Shown piece by piece: positions 42,550-51,996 of a DNA stretch of 64,000 bases; positions within the stretch are counted from its first letter, which is position 1; every line of letters begins with the position of its first letter. The position numbers were made by a program, and so were the translations under genes. The stretch spans positions 159,501 to 223,500 of the forward strand of contig NC_011899.1 of assembly GCF_000020485.1 (NCBI RefSeq), written 5' to 3'. Source of the stretch: Halothermothrix orenii H 168. GTDB lineage: Bacteria > Bacillota > Halanaerobiia > Halanaerobiales > Halothermotrichaceae. The notes below the pieces were generated by a model that saw only the letters and a list, made by a program, of their open reading frames with translations, was not told where the DNA came from and searched no databases.

Positions 42550-43262
42550 TTATGGGAATTGACACCAGTGGGGCGGTTGGTTCGGTTGGCCTTTACAATG
42601 ATGATGGAGTCCTTGGTGAAATCAATATAAAACTTAAAAGAAGGCACAGTGAACGGCTGTTGCCGGTAATAGACCGACTCTTAATGGAGTGTGGCCGTGA
42701 GATTGATCAAATAAATGGTGTTGGAGTTGTCACCGGACCTGGTTCTTTTACTGGCCTCAGGATAGGAATGAGTACTGCTAAATCCTTTGCTCAGGTTTTA
42801 AATATACCGGTAGTGGGTTTATCCTCTCTGGACATCCTGGCCTATAACCTGATAATAGCTGAAGGCTGGATTGTACCTGTTATTGATGCCCGGAATGCGA
42901 GGGTTTATACTTCCCTGTACCGGGGTTGGAGTCGTGATATTAAAAATGCAAAGGTCCGGGATGAAAGGGCCCTCTCTGTTAATGATTTGATTAATGAGCT
43001 GTCTTCAATAGATGATGGAAAACCATTTTATTTTGTAGGCAATGGAGTTGAGGAATATCGCGAGGTCTGGGAAAAGGCTGGCTTTAACTGTGTTCTGGCT
43101 CCCCGGTCGGCCGGTATTCCTCATGGTGGCTCTATTGCAGAACTGAGCTTTTATCATCTGAAAAATGGCCAGGGGCAAAATTACCTGGAGGTCAGTGCCA
43201 ACTATCTGAAAAGGCCCCAGGCTGAAATCAACTGGGAGAGAAAACATAAGTCAGGTGATTAG
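42543..43262 (+). CDS. tsaB: tRNA threonylcarbamoyladenosine biosynthesis protein TsaB
   Basis: 239 residues, ASKHA fold, start MGIDTSGAVGSVGLY and the conserved GVVTGPGSFTGLRIGMSTAK. It pairs with TsaD as the structural partner in t6A synthesis and lacks the metal-binding histidines of TsaD. It overlaps tsaE by 7 bases and rimI by 8, so translation is likely coupled along the group. Confidence 0.93.
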   Translation: MLVMGIDTSGAVGSVGLYNDDGVLGEINIKLKRRHSERLLPVIDRLLMECGREIDQINGVGVVTGPGSFTGLRIGMSTAKSFAQVLNIPVVGLSSLDILAYNLIIAEGWIVPVIDARNARVYTSLYRGWSRDIKNAKVRDERALSVNDLINELSSIDDGKPFYFVGNGVEEYREVWEKAGFNCVLAPRSAGIPHGGSIAELSFYHLKNGQGQNYLEVSANYLKRPQAEINWERKHKSGD

Positions 43263-43719
43263 ATTGGGTTTAACAATCAGGCCCATGGAAGAAAGTGATC
43301 TCCCCAGGGTGCTTGAAATTGAGGGGAAATGTTTTCAAGCCCCCTGGTCCAAAAAAGCATTTCTCCGGGAGTTACAGGATAACAAATATTCCCTGTATTT
43401 ATCAGGCTGGCTGGACGGAAGGTTGGTCGGGTATATCGGGTCCTGGATAATAAAGGATGAATTACATATTACCAATCTCGCTGTGGACCCCGGGTATCGA
43501 CGCCGTGGTCTGGCCACCAGATTAATTAATAACCTGATGAACTTTGCTGAAGATCAGGGACTTAAAGAGGTGACCCTGGAAGTCAGGGTCTCCAACAAAG
43601 CAGCTATCAGGCTTTATGAGAAGCTAGGATTTATTCCTATTGGCTGTTATGTTGGTTATTATAAGAATAATAATGAGGATGCTCTGGTTATGTGGAAGGG
43701 GTTAAAAAATGAAGAATAA
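43255..43719 (+). CDS. rimI: Ribosomal protein S18-alanine N-acetyltransferase-like GNAT protein
   Basis: 154 residues, GNAT fold. The acetyl-CoA loop YRRRGLATRLINNLM and EVRVSNKAAIRLYEKLGF are the classical motifs A and B, as in RimI. It probably acetylates the N-terminus of S18. GTG 43255 overlaps the tsaB end; a TTG at 43264 has the better-spaced AGGTGA ribosome site, so the first three residues are uncertain. Confidence 0.88.
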   Translation: MIRLGLTIRPMEESDLPRVLEIEGKCFQAPWSKKAFLRELQDNKYSLYLSGWLDGRLVGYIGSWIIKDELHITNLAVDPGYRRRGLATRLINNLMNFAEDQGLKEVTLEVRVSNKAAIRLYEKLGFIPIGCYVGYYKNNNEDALVMWKGLKNEE

Positions 43720-44725
43720 AAATGTTATTATTCTGGCAATAGAGACATCCTGTGACGAGACTGCAGCTGCAGTTGTGAAAAATGGGGTTGAAGTTCTGTC
43801 CAATATTGTGGCCTCTCAGGTAGACTGGCACCGTAAATATGGTGGGGTTGTCCCTGAAATAGCATCCCGGAAACACCTGGAATTTATTAATCCTGTGGTC
43901 AAAGAAGCCCTTGACAGGGCGGGTCTGACCTTCAAGGATTTAGATGCAGTAGCCTGTACCTATGGACCAGGATTGGTAGGTGGCCTTTTAGTTGGGTTAT
44001 CGGCGGCAAAGGCAATTGCTTATGCTACCGGTAAACCATTTATCGGAGTTAATCATATTGCCGGACATATTTACGCCAATTTCATATCCCATAATGATAT
44101 TGAACTCCCGGCTGCCTGTCTTACTATTTCTGGTGGTCATACGGATCTTTTATATTTTAAAAATCGCGGGGAGTATAAAATACTGGGGCGGACCCGTGAT
44201 GATGCGGCCGGTGAAGCCTTTGATAAAACAGCCCGGGTCCTGAAACTGGGATATCCCGGGGGGCCGGCCATTGAAAAGGCAGCCAGGGATGGAAATCCCC
44301 GTGCTGTAGATTTTCCCCGCCCTTTTCTGGAAAAGGATACTTTTGATTTCAGTTTTAGTGGTTTAAAGACAGCTGTAATCAACTATATTCATAATAGAAA
44401 ACAGCGTGGCCAGGAGATAAATGTCAATGATGTGGCAGCAGGCTTTCAACAGGCTGTTATTGATGTTTTGGTCAGTAAAGTTATAAAAGTGACAAAAAAA
44501 TTACCCGTAAAGAGTGTTATCCTGTCAGGTGGGGTGGCGGCCAATCGGTCTTTAAGATCACAGCTTCAAAAAGAATTAAATTACAGGAATATCCCCCTTT
44601 ATTACCCCAGGCTCGAGTACTGTACCGATAATGCAGCAATGATAGGAGTAGTGGCTTATTACCAGTACCTGAAGGGTGATTTTAACGATTTAAGTTTAAA
44701 TGCAGAAGCCAATTTAAAATTATAA
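43709..44725 (+). CDS. tsaD: tRNA N6-adenosine threonylcarbamoyltransferase TsaD
   Basis: 338 residues. AIETSCDETAAAVV is the family start. His116 and His120 in NHIAGH bind the metal. GGHTDLL and SGGVAANRSLR are nucleotide-binding elements. It catalyses transfer of threonylcarbamoyl to A37 of tRNA. It overlaps rimI by 11 bases and is followed at once by a radical SAM gene. Confidence 0.95.
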   Translation: MKNKNVIILAIETSCDETAAAVVKNGVEVLSNIVASQVDWHRKYGGVVPEIASRKHLEFINPVVKEALDRAGLTFKDLDAVACTYGPGLVGGLLVGLSAAKAIAYATGKPFIGVNHIAGHIYANFISHNDIELPAACLTISGGHTDLLYFKNRGEYKILGRTRDDAAGEAFDKTARVLKLGYPGGPAIEKAARDGNPRAVDFPRPFLEKDTFDFSFSGLKTAVINYIHNRKQRGQEINVNDVAAGFQQAVIDVLVSKVIKVTKKLPVKSVILSGGVAANRSLRSQLQKELNYRNIPLYYPRLEYCTDNAAMIGVVAYYQYLKGDFNDLSLNAEANLKL

Positions 44726-44743
44726 GTGGGGCGAGGTAGTAGT

Positions 44744-46087
44744 ATGAAGATAGAGGGTAAACATAAATATCTTTTATTAAAAACGGTTCAGGAAGATGGG
44801 ATCCTTCCCCTTACTTCGGTCTGTAACCTGAGTTGTAAGTTCTGCAGTCATCGTTATAACCCACCGGGGGTTGAGGTTTATCGTTTCGGGCACCTTCCCA
44901 TGGAGCTTATTATGGAACTTATTGATTATATTCCGCCTGATGGGCCCCTGATATTGGGTGAATCTGCTACCAAAATTATCGAGGGGGACCCCCTGGCTCA
45001 TCCTCATTTTCGGGGAGTTCTTACTATGTTGAGAGAAAAATGGCCGGATAAATTATTAAAAATAACTACAAGTGGAACCCATCTCTCCCGGGATATGATA
45101 GAATTTTTGAAAGAGGTAAATCCAGTTGAATTAAACATATCCCTTAACTGTTCTTCCCCGGAGGAGAGGGTTTTTTTAATGGGTGACCCTCAACCAGAAC
45201 GGGTATTTAATTCCTTTTTTTTGTTAAATGAGTATAGAATTCAAGTTAACGGGAGTCTTGTAGCTGTTCCTCATATAATTGGTTATAAAAGTATAGAAAA
45301 GGCCATAGTATTTTTAGCCAGAAAGCAGGTAAAAACTATCAGGGTATTTATGCCCGGTTATACCAGGTATGCTGATGTTGATATAGATTTTCATAAAATG
45401 TATTACAGGTTAAAAGAACTCATAGAAGAAATTAGAGCCAGATACCAGACCCCTATCATCCTGGAACCACCCCTTTTAAATGATTTAACTTCTAACGTGA
45501 CCGGTGTTATTAAAGGTTCACCGGCCTATAAATCCGGAATTAAGAGGGGAGATATTATTGACAGGATAAATGGTAATCTTCCTTTGAGCAGGGTTGATGC
45601 CTTCAGGAGGCTGGTTAATCTAAAAGACCCTGACCTCAGGATTAAAAGGGGTAAAGATTATCTTAATATTAAATTAAAAAAATGCTCCGGGATGAAACCG
45701 GGAGTGGTTATGGATTATGACCTTGATAGTAATGTTTTCTTGAAATTAAAACGGATAATAGCTGCAAACAAGGGTAAAAAAACAGGGGTGATAACCTCAT
45801 TCCTGGCCAGAAATTTAATGGAAACAGTAACCACTAAAATAAAAGAAGATTTGAATTATATTAATTTATCTGTTCTACCTGTTAAAAATAAGTATTTCGG
45901 GGGTACTATCAAGACTGCCGGTTTACTGGTAAACAGTGATATAATTGAAGCAGTTGAACAAAATAATTGCAATTATGATTTGTTGCTTGTTCCGGGAATA
46001 ATTTATGATATTTTTGGAAATGATTTAACTGGTAGTAATTATAAAAAATTAAGTAAAATTATCAGAAGTAAAATTGAAATAATTTGA
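44744..46087 (+). CDS. Radical SAM protein with PDZ and DUF512-like domains
   Basis: 447 residues. The radical SAM cluster motif is Cys27, Cys31, Cys34 (CNLSCKFC), followed by a TIM-barrel domain to about 240. A PDZ-like domain (about 255-325) contains GSPAYKSGIKRGDIIDRING. The C-terminal part has NKYFGGTIKTAGLLVNSDI, a DUF512 hallmark. In the usual DUF512 proteins, from memory, the PDZ domain comes first, so the order here is different. ATG 44744 has GAGG seven bases upstream. The substrate is unknown. Tight linkage to tsaD may hint at a tRNA or translation role (inference only). Confidence 0.8.
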   Translation: MKIEGKHKYLLLKTVQEDGILPLTSVCNLSCKFCSHRYNPPGVEVYRFGHLPMELIMELIDYIPPDGPLILGESATKIIEGDPLAHPHFRGVLTMLREKWPDKLLKITTSGTHLSRDMIEFLKEVNPVELNISLNCSSPEERVFLMGDPQPERVFNSFFLLNEYRIQVNGSLVAVPHIIGYKSIEKAIVFLARKQVKTIRVFMPGYTRYADVDIDFHKMYYRLKELIEEIRARYQTPIILEPPLLNDLTSNVTGVIKGSPAYKSGIKRGDIIDRINGNLPLSRVDAFRRLVNLKDPDLRIKRGKDYLNIKLKKCSGMKPGVVMDYDLDSNVFLKLKRIIAANKGKKTGVITSFLARNLMETVTTKIKEDLNYINLSVLPVKNKYFGGTIKTAGLLVNSDIIEAVEQNNCNYDLLLVPGIIYDIFGNDLTGSNYKKLSKIIRSKIEII

Positions 46088-46176
46088 CAAGTGTAAATAT
46101 CTCGAGAAAATGGAAGGATTTAAGAGGAAATTACTATTAAATAAAATTAAACTAAAGTGATAAGCAATATTTTAAC

Positions 46177-46205
46177 TTGATTTTGCTTAAGTACTCCGTT
46201 ATTAT
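46177..46205 (+). promoter_or_regulatory. groESL promoter
   Basis: TTGATT at 46177-46182 and TATTAT at 46200-46205 are 17 bases apart, directly upstream of the CIRCE element. Confidence 0.7.
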
Positions 46206-46218
46206 ATTAATGTGCTTA

Positions 46219-46245
46219 TTAGCACTCGCCACCAATGAGTGCTAA
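46219..46245. promoter_or_regulatory. CIRCE element (HrcA operator)
   Basis: TTAGCACTC-N9-GAGTGCTAA is an exact match to the HrcA operator, placed just downstream of the -10 box of groES. The groESL pair is thus under HrcA heat-shock repression; hrcA is not in the window. Confidence 0.97.
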
Positions 46246-46286
46246 TAATAAATAAACAAAAATAAATAATAAAGGGGGCCAAGGAA

Positions 46287-46571
46287 ATGAACATTAAGCC
46301 TTTAAATGACAGGGTTGCTGTTAAATATCTTGAAGAAGAAGAAAAAACCAGGAGTGGAATAGTACTACCCGATACCGCTAAAGAGGAAAAACCACAACAG
46401 GGAGAAATTGTAGCTGTTGGTAAAGGATGCACACCTGAAGATGGTGACCCGGAAGTTAAAGTTGGAGATTTAGTTGTTTTTGATAAATATTCAGGAACTA
46501 AAGTAACAATAGACGGTGAAGATTATATCATTTTAAATCTGGAGGATGTATTGGCAGTAATTGAAAAATAA
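46287..46571 (+). CDS. groES: Co-chaperonin GroES
   Basis: A 94-residue 10-kDa chaperonin that caps Gro[19 protein letters not shown] with the mobile loop [16 protein letters not shown], then [16 protein letters not shown], are family hallmarks. It lies 41 bases after the CIRCE element and forms an operon with groEL. Confidence 0.97.
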   Translation: MNIKPLNDRVAVKYLEEEEKTRSGIVLPDTAKEEKPQQGEIVAVGKGCTPEDGDPEVKVGDLVVFDKYSGTKVTIDGEDYIILNLEDVLAVIEK

Positions 46572-46594
46572 TCTGAAAACCCTAAACTACTTAA

Positions 46595-48253
<1,659 letters not shown>

Positions 48254-48276
48254 GAAGCCTTTTCCCTAAACAAATG

Positions 48277-48311
48277 GCAGCGTACCTTTTAAAGGTACGC
48301 TGCTTTTTTTT
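48277..48311 (+). terminator. groESL terminator
   Basis: A perfect 13-bp stem (48277-48289 with 48291-48303) is followed by eight T. Confidence 0.93.
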
Positions 48312-48426
48312 ATGTCAAAGTCAATTAGTCTGCCCGAAAAATCTTGCATGGAAGGATAAGATATCTTAAACCGGGAGGATAATATATTATAAAAAGGAAG
48401 GGGAAAATATATTTGTCCATAATTCC

Positions 48427-48455
48427 TTGACATAGGTTATTAAGATAGATATACT
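48427..48455 (+). promoter_or_regulatory. guaA promoter
   Basis: TTGACA at 48427-48432 and TATACT at 48450-48455 with a 17-base spacer. The leader to guaA is only about 35 bases, which leaves no room for a purine riboswitch. Confidence 0.8.
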
Positions 48456-48494
48456 TTAATCAAGTGAAGTAAAGAAGGATGAAAGGGGAGTTAT

Positions 48495-50027
48495 ATGAAA
48501 GAAGATAAAATTTTAGTACTTGATTTCGGTGGCCAGTACAGTCAATTAATTGCTAGACGGGTAAGGGAATGTAATGTTTATTCCATTATCAAGCCATATA
48601 ATATCTCTATAGACCAGATTAAAGATATAAATCCGGCCGGAATTATCTTTTCCGGGGGTCCCAAGAGTGTTACCGGGCCAGAGGCTCCCATGATTGATAA
48701 AGAAGTTTTTAAGTTAAATATACCCATTCTTGGCATCTGCTACGGTATGCAGTTAATGACTGCATTGCTACCCGGTGGGGCTGTTGAAAAGGCCAGGCAC
48801 GGGGAATATGGAAAGGCCAGGTTACATATTACTGAAAAGGATAAATTATTTGAGGGTATTTCTGATAGTCAGGTCTGGATGAGTCACTGGGACCGTGTTA
48901 AGAAGGTTCCCGACGGATTTAAAGTAACCGCCAAAACTGATATTACGCCGGTAGCAGCTATGGGTAATCCTGAACTTAAGTTTTACGGTGTTCAATTTCA
49001 TCCGGAAGTTGTTCATACCATCCAGGGTTTAAACATTATTCGCAATTATTTATTTAAAGTTTGTGGGGTTAAAGGTACCTGGAATATGGCTGATTTTATC
49101 AATGAGGAAATTGATAGGATAAAGGAGGAAGTAGGTTCGAGTCAGGTTATTTCTGGCCTGTCCGGTGGGGTTGATTCTGCTGTGGCTTCAACCATGGTTC
49201 ACCGGGCAATCGGGGATCAGCTGACCTGTATTTTTGTAGACCATGGTCTTTTGAGAAAGGGAGAAGCAGAACAGGTAAAACGGACATTTGTAGATGAGTT
49301 TAATATTCCCCTTGTTTACGTGGATGCCCGGGAACGGTTTTTAAACAGGCTTAATGGCGTTAAGGACCCTGAAACTAAACGAAAGATAATAGGGGAGGAG
49401 TTTATAAGGGTTTTTGAAGAGGAGGCCAGAAAACTTGGTGATGCCAGATATCTGGTCCAGGGAACCCTGTATTCTGATGTAATTGAAAGCGGTAGTGAAA
49501 CTGCTGAAACTATAAAAAGCCACCATAATGTCGGGGGTTTACCTGACAACATGGACTTTAAATTAATTGAACCCCTCAGGAACCTCTTTAAGGATGAGGT
49601 CCGGAAAATAGGTGAGGTTCTGGGTCTCCCTGATGAGATAGTCTGGCGGCAGCCTTTTCCTGGTCCGGGTCTGGCTATAAGAATAATCGGTGAAATTGAT
49701 GGTAAAAAACTTGAAATCCTGAGAAAAGCAGATTCCATCATCCAGGAAGAGATAAAAGAGGCCGGGTATTATAAAGAAATCTGGCAGTCTTTTGCTGTTC
49801 TCCCTGATTTGAAAAGTGTTGGTGTTATGGGAGATACAAGGACCTATGGTTATCCTATTATCTTAAGGGCTGTTACCAGTGATGATGCCATGACAGCAGA
49901 CTGGGCCAGATTACCGTATGAGTTGCTGGAGAAAATATCAACCCGGATAGTAAATGAAGTTGACTCGGTTAACAGGGTTGTCTATGACATTACCAGTAAA
50001 CCTCCAGCAACTATAGAATGGGAATAA
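48495..50027 (+). CDS. guaA: GMP synthase (glutamine-hydrolyzing)
   Basis: Converts XMP to GMP. 510 residues. The class I amidotransferase domain has Cys82 in GICYGMQLM and the His-Glu pair in FHPEV. The ATP-pyrophosphatase domain has SGGVDSAV. The C-terminal dimerisation domain ends with [19 protein letters not shown] precedes the ATG. It is followed by a TrpR-like regulator gene whose ribosome site begins just after the guaA stop. Confidence 0.97.
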   Translation: MKEDKILVLDFGGQYSQLIARRVRECNVYSIIKPYNISIDQIKDINPAGIIFSGGPKSVTGPEAPMIDKEVFKLNIPILGICYGMQLMTALLPGGAVEKARHGEYGKARLHITEKDKLFEGISDSQVWMSHWDRVKKVPDGFKVTAKTDITPVAAMGNPELKFYGVQFHPEVVHTIQGLNIIRNYLFKVCGVKGTWNMADFINEEIDRIKEEVGSSQVISGLSGGVDSAVASTMVHRAIGDQLTCIFVDHGLLRKGEAEQVKRTFVDEFNIPLVYVDARERFLNRLNGVKDPETKRKIIGEEFIRVFEEEARKLGDARYLVQGTLYSDVIESGSETAETIKSHHNVGGLPDNMDFKLIEPLRNLFKDEVRKIGEVLGLPDEIVWRQPFPGPGLAIRIIGEIDGKKLEILRKADSIIQEEIKEAGYYKEIWQSFAVLPDLKSVGVMGDTRTYGYPIILRAVTSDDAMTADWARLPYELLEKISTRIVNEVDSVNRVVYDITSKPPATIEWE

Positions 50028-50044
50028 CCAGGAGGGGGAGAATT

Positions 50045-50332
50045 ATGGGGAAGGATATTAAAGACCGATTTACAGAACAATTATTTGATGCTATTTTACT
50101 TCTGGAAAACAAAGAAGAGTGTTATCGTTTTTTTGAGGATATTGCAACCATTGGGGAAATAAAAGCCCTTGGCCAGAGATTAGAAGTGGCCCGCATGTTG
50201 AGGCAGGGGGCCACTTATGATGAAATTACGGAAAAAACAGGAGTAAGTACAGCCACCATTAGCCGGGTTAAACGGGCCTTACACTATGGGGCCGATGGTT
50301 ATAAACTTATTCTGGATAGAATGGGAGAATAA
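50045..50332 (+). CDS. YerC/YecD family TrpR-like DNA-binding protein
   Basis: 95 residues. LFDAILLLENKEECYRFFED and IGEIKALGQRLEVARML, then the helix-turn-helix TYDEITEKTGVSTATISRVK, mark the TrpR-related YerC family. It has no known ligand. The ATG follows GGAGGGGGAG; a longer frame would overlap guaA. It may be cotranscribed with guaA. Confidence 0.9.
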   Translation: MGKDIKDRFTEQLFDAILLLENKEECYRFFEDIATIGEIKALGQRLEVARMLRQGATYDEITEKTGVSTATISRVKRALHYGADGYKLILDRMGE

Positions 50333-50336
50333 AATT

Positions 50337-50371
50337 TTCCCCCTGGCTTAAAATATAAAGGACAGGGGGAA
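50337..50371 (+). repeat. Hairpin that covers the ribosome site of the DUF389 gene
   Basis: TTCCCCCTG (50337-50345) is perfectly complementary to CAGGGGGAA (50363-50371). The second arm contains the AGGGGG ribosome site of the next gene. There is no T run, so a terminator is unlikely. Confidence 0.65.
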
Positions 50372-50377
50372 TTACAT

Positions 50378-51595
50378 TTGCAGGTTGTACATGCCACTTT
50401 TTACCCGGGTGAAGGGAAAAAAGCAGTCAGTATTCTGGAATCCCTGGGAGTTAATATAGAAGATTATAAATTAATAGAATCGGAGACCGGTGATTTATTA
50501 ATTGTAAACCTCCGGTACGGAAATACAGATGTGGTTATTGATAACCTGAGGAGTAATTTTAATTTTGAACACTCTGGAAGAAGCCTTGTTATTTTTACCC
50601 CGGATGCAGTTCTCCCCAGGGAAAGGGACAAGGAAGAGGAAGATAACTCCCGGGCTACCCGGGAGTCCCTGATTTTTTTTGCTAAAGAGAAATCCAGTAT
50701 AACCAGAGATTATCTGTTGCTGGTAGTTTTTTCGGCTATTATTACCAGTCTCGGTTTGATTTTAAATAATGTAGCCGTTATTGTCGGGGGTATGGTTATT
50801 GCCCCGGTTCTGGGACCGATTCTGGCCATTACTATCGGGATAGTCCTGGGAAAGACCAGATTGATCTGGAAGGGTATTTCGGCTGAGATAATAGCAGTTG
50901 TTCTGGCCATGGGAGTAGGACTGGTCTTTGGTCTTTTAATACCTGATGTAGAGGTTAATAGAGCCCTATCCATAAGGATGATGCCGACGATGGCTGATTT
51001 ATTTATTGCCATGGCAGCCGGGGCGGCCGGGGCTTTTACGCTAATCAAGGGTGAACTGGAATCTGGGCTGGTTGGAGTTATGGTTGCTGCTTCCTTATTG
51101 CCGGTAATGTGTACGGCCGGAATTGGACTGGCTCTGGGTAACAGGACCATGATAGTTGGTCCCATGCTGCTGCTGGGTGGTAACTATCTTGCACTTTTAC
51201 TGTCAAATGTCCTTGTTTTCTACTTACAGGGATTGAAACCCCGGATATGGTATAAATTAAAGGCAAAAAACCTTGTCAAACAGAGTATTATTATAATTAC
51301 CATTGCAGTTGTATTGTTGAGTATACCTTTGAGTTTTATTACATATTATTACTTTTATGTTGAAAAACCGGTTGACATTATTAAAACAACTATAAAAGAG
51401 AGGCTTGTTTTTAACTGGGATTACCGGATAGAAAGTGTAGAGATAGAGGGTAATCTGATAAATGTATATCTCTATGCTGAAGGAGATATTAATATCCAAT
51501 ATCTTCAGAATATTAAGCAGGAAATCGAAAAGGAGCTGGCCCGGGAGTATAATATTAATTTTAGAATAATTCCTGTTAAAGAGGTTCAGGTATAA
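50378..51595 (+). CDS. DUF389 family membrane protein
   Basis: 405 residues. A soluble N-terminal ACT-like region (1 to about 110) is followed by a hydrophobic domain of about six helices. The family motif VIVGGMVIAPVLGPILAIT and later AAGAAGAFTLIKGE are present. A last helix and a C-terminal soluble tail end the protein. The function is unknown. It begins at TTG 50378, eight bases after AGGGGG, and that ribosome site can be sequestered in a hairpin. Confidence 0.85.
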   Translation: MQVVHATFYPGEGKKAVSILESLGVNIEDYKLIESETGDLLIVNLRYGNTDVVIDNLRSNFNFEHSGRSLVIFTPDAVLPRERDKEEEDNSRATRESLIFFAKEKSSITRDYLLLVVFSAIITSLGLILNNVAVIVGGMVIAPVLGPILAITIGIVLGKTRLIWKGISAEIIAVVLAMGVGLVFGLLIPDVEVNRALSIRMMPTMADLFIAMAAGAAGAFTLIKGELESGLVGVMVAASLLPVMCTAGIGLALGNRTMIVGPMLLLGGNYLALLLSNVLVFYLQGLKPRIWYKLKAKNLVKQSIIIITIAVVLLSIPLSFITYYYFYVEKPVDIIKTTIKERLVFNWDYRIESVEIEGNLINVYLYAEGDINIQYLQNIKQEIEKELAREYNINFRIIPVKEVQV

Positions 51596-51612
51596 AAAAA
51601 TTAAAAAGGGGG

Positions 51613-51641
51613 TTGACACCTGGAATATAGATTGTTATAAT
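51613..51641 (+). promoter_or_regulatory. Consensus promoter of the second hydrogenase cluster
   Basis: TTGACA at 51613-51618 and TATAAT at 51636-51641 with exactly 17 bases between. The -10 box lies inside a Rex operator. Confidence 0.9.
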
Positions 51642-51649
51642 TTTAACAA
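51632..51649. promoter_or_regulatory. Rex operator 1
   Basis: TTGTTAT-AATT-TTAACAA matches 13 of 14 arm positions of TTGTTAA-N4-TTAACAA, the Rex site of many Clostridia-type anaerobes. It covers the -10 box, so bound Rex would block RNA polymerase. Confidence 0.85.
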
Positions 51650-51673
51650 AGCTCGTTATTTTTTTCACATATA

Positions 51674-51691
51674 TCGTTAAAATTATAACAA
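51674..51691. promoter_or_regulatory. Rex operator 2
   Basis: TCGTTAA-AATT-ATAACAA matches 12 of 14 arm positions and starts 42 bases (four helical turns) after operator 1, downstream of the expected transcription start. The cluster encodes Rex itself. Confidence 0.75.
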
Positions 51692-51750
51692 ACATATTAT
51701 ATCCTTATTATTTCCGGGGTAACTTAATTAAGACCGGGAGGTGCAGAAAA

Positions 51751-51993
51751 ATTACAATTACAGTCTGTATAGGAAGTGGATGTCATGTTAAAGGTTCCCG
51801 CAAGGTAATTAAGAGGATACAGGAATACCTGGAAGAAAATGAATGTGATGTAGATATTGAACTGAAGGCCTGTTTTTGCCAGAATCGGTGTACTGAAGGG
51901 GTTGTAGTTAAATTCGATGATGAGATTGTGACTAAAATCACAAAAGATAATATAATTGATGTTCTCGAAGAGAAGTTAAGTTGTGGGGGATGA
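51751..51993 (+). CDS. Small NuoE-like [2Fe-2S] protein with apparent AUU start
   Basis: The 80-residue product has CIGSGCHVKGS and CFCQNRC, the four-Cys pattern of thioredoxin-like [2Fe-2S] ferredoxins, and aligns with the 80-residue protein at 54864. No ATG, GTG or TTG in frame lies upstream of the first Cys. An ATT at 51751 is seven bases after a strong GGGAGGTG site, and the homolog's sequence begins four residues earlier, so initiation at AUU is the simplest reading. It ends three bases before the sensory hydrogenase gene. It probably feeds electrons to or from the cluster's hydrogenase. Confidence 0.82.
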   Translation: MTITVCIGSGCHVKGSRKVIKRIQEYLEENECDVDIELKACFCQNRCTEGVVVKFDDEIVTKITKDNIIDVLEEKLSCGG

Positions 51994-51996
51994 GAT

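Noticed and set aside
48455-48494. Purine riboswitch ahead of guaA
   Set aside because: The promoter leaves a leader of about 35 bases, too short for an aptamer.
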